Of a stretch of DNA of 64,000 bases, positions 63,641 through 64,000 are shown in pieces (position 1 is the first letter of the stretch; the number at the start of each line of letters is the position of its first letter). Source of the DNA: Trichoplax adhaerens (Eukaryota; Placozoa; Uniplacotomia; Trichoplacea; Trichoplacidae); the NCBI RefSeq assembly GCF_000150275.1, contig NW_002060946.1, positions 2,251,454-2,315,453 on the forward strand. The letters are read 5' to 3'. A model generated the notes under the pieces. That model made no database searches and was not told the DNA's origin. It saw only the letters and a list, made by a program, of their open reading frames with translations. The position numbers and the translations under genes are program-made.

Positions 63641-64000
63641 GTAATATAGAATTTTATTACTGGAATATTGAGCAATTGTGACGTTTATGAGCCTCTAATA
63701 GAAATTTACTGAAGATACTTGAATACTTGAAATATCAGTCTAGTATAAGCCTCTCTATCATCAATCATCTAGTAATTTTTACTTGTGCCATTTTGATAGT
63801 TCTTTAACTAGGAGTTTTTCTTATTCCCAATTTATAACAGTATTAAGCAAAACTAAAAATCATAAACTTAATTTTAGTCGCATTTATATTATTCCTGTTT
63901 ACGATTTTCATATCAATAAATATTCCAATTTCTACATAGCAGATATAATAAGTTGAATTACTTTTATCCAAGTTTTAAGGTGATAAAAATGCCGCTACTG

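Overview
This window is AT-rich eukaryotic DNA from an animal. Coding sequence is split into short exons with standard GT-AG introns, plus one apparent AT-AC intron. The gene content is two GABA-B-type class C receptor genes in tandem, a nucleotide-sugar transporter of the SLC35B4 type, an ANKRD16-type ankyrin protein and the start of a possible Notch-ligand gene. Together with the low GC and the compact genes, this points to an early-branching metazoan. A placozoan such as Trichoplax is my best guess; this is inference, not a database match. No open reading frame is long, so genes were rebuilt by joining exons on homology, splice sites and phase.

Layout. Positions 1-13667 (minus strand) hold most of a GABA-B-like receptor that runs off the left edge just inside TM1. 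Positions 13668-21420 are intergenic and carry solo LTRs. Positions 21421-37342 (minus) hold a complete 14-exon paralogue of the first receptor with the same exon plan and phases; its exon 5 shows a frame disruption at a run of eight A. Positions 37343-48467 are mostly featureless and carry one composite LTR remnant and one doubtful orphan exon. Positions 48468-53036 (minus) hold a 10-exon SLC35B4-like gene whose last intron has U12-type AT-AC signals. Positions 53037-57297 are a repeat-filled spacer that includes a block of roughly 200-bp satellite units. Positions 57298-60214 (plus) hold an 8-exon ANKRD16-like gene. Positions 60215-64000 hold a candidate exon for the MNNL domain of a Delta/Jagged-type ligand, on the plus strand and continuing off the right edge.

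Mobile elements. Between 11 and 43 kb there are many solo LTRs starting TG and ending CA (or slightly decayed). Several have perfect 5-bp target duplications, and no reverse transcriptase or integrase remains beside them. Two are nested. At 19.9-21.1 kb one LTR family sits inside another and is flanked by GGTAG repeats. A second copy at 31.6-33.5 kb preserves the empty site and itself contains a 1.39-kb insertion flanked by CATA. Introns also carry many short local tandem duplications.

Function. The two receptors keep the GABA-B architecture (Venus-flytrap domain, seven helices) but lack most side chains that contact GABA in the mammalian GB1 subunit, so their ligand may differ. The other genes look like single-copy housekeeping or developmental genes, with no evident functional link to the receptors.
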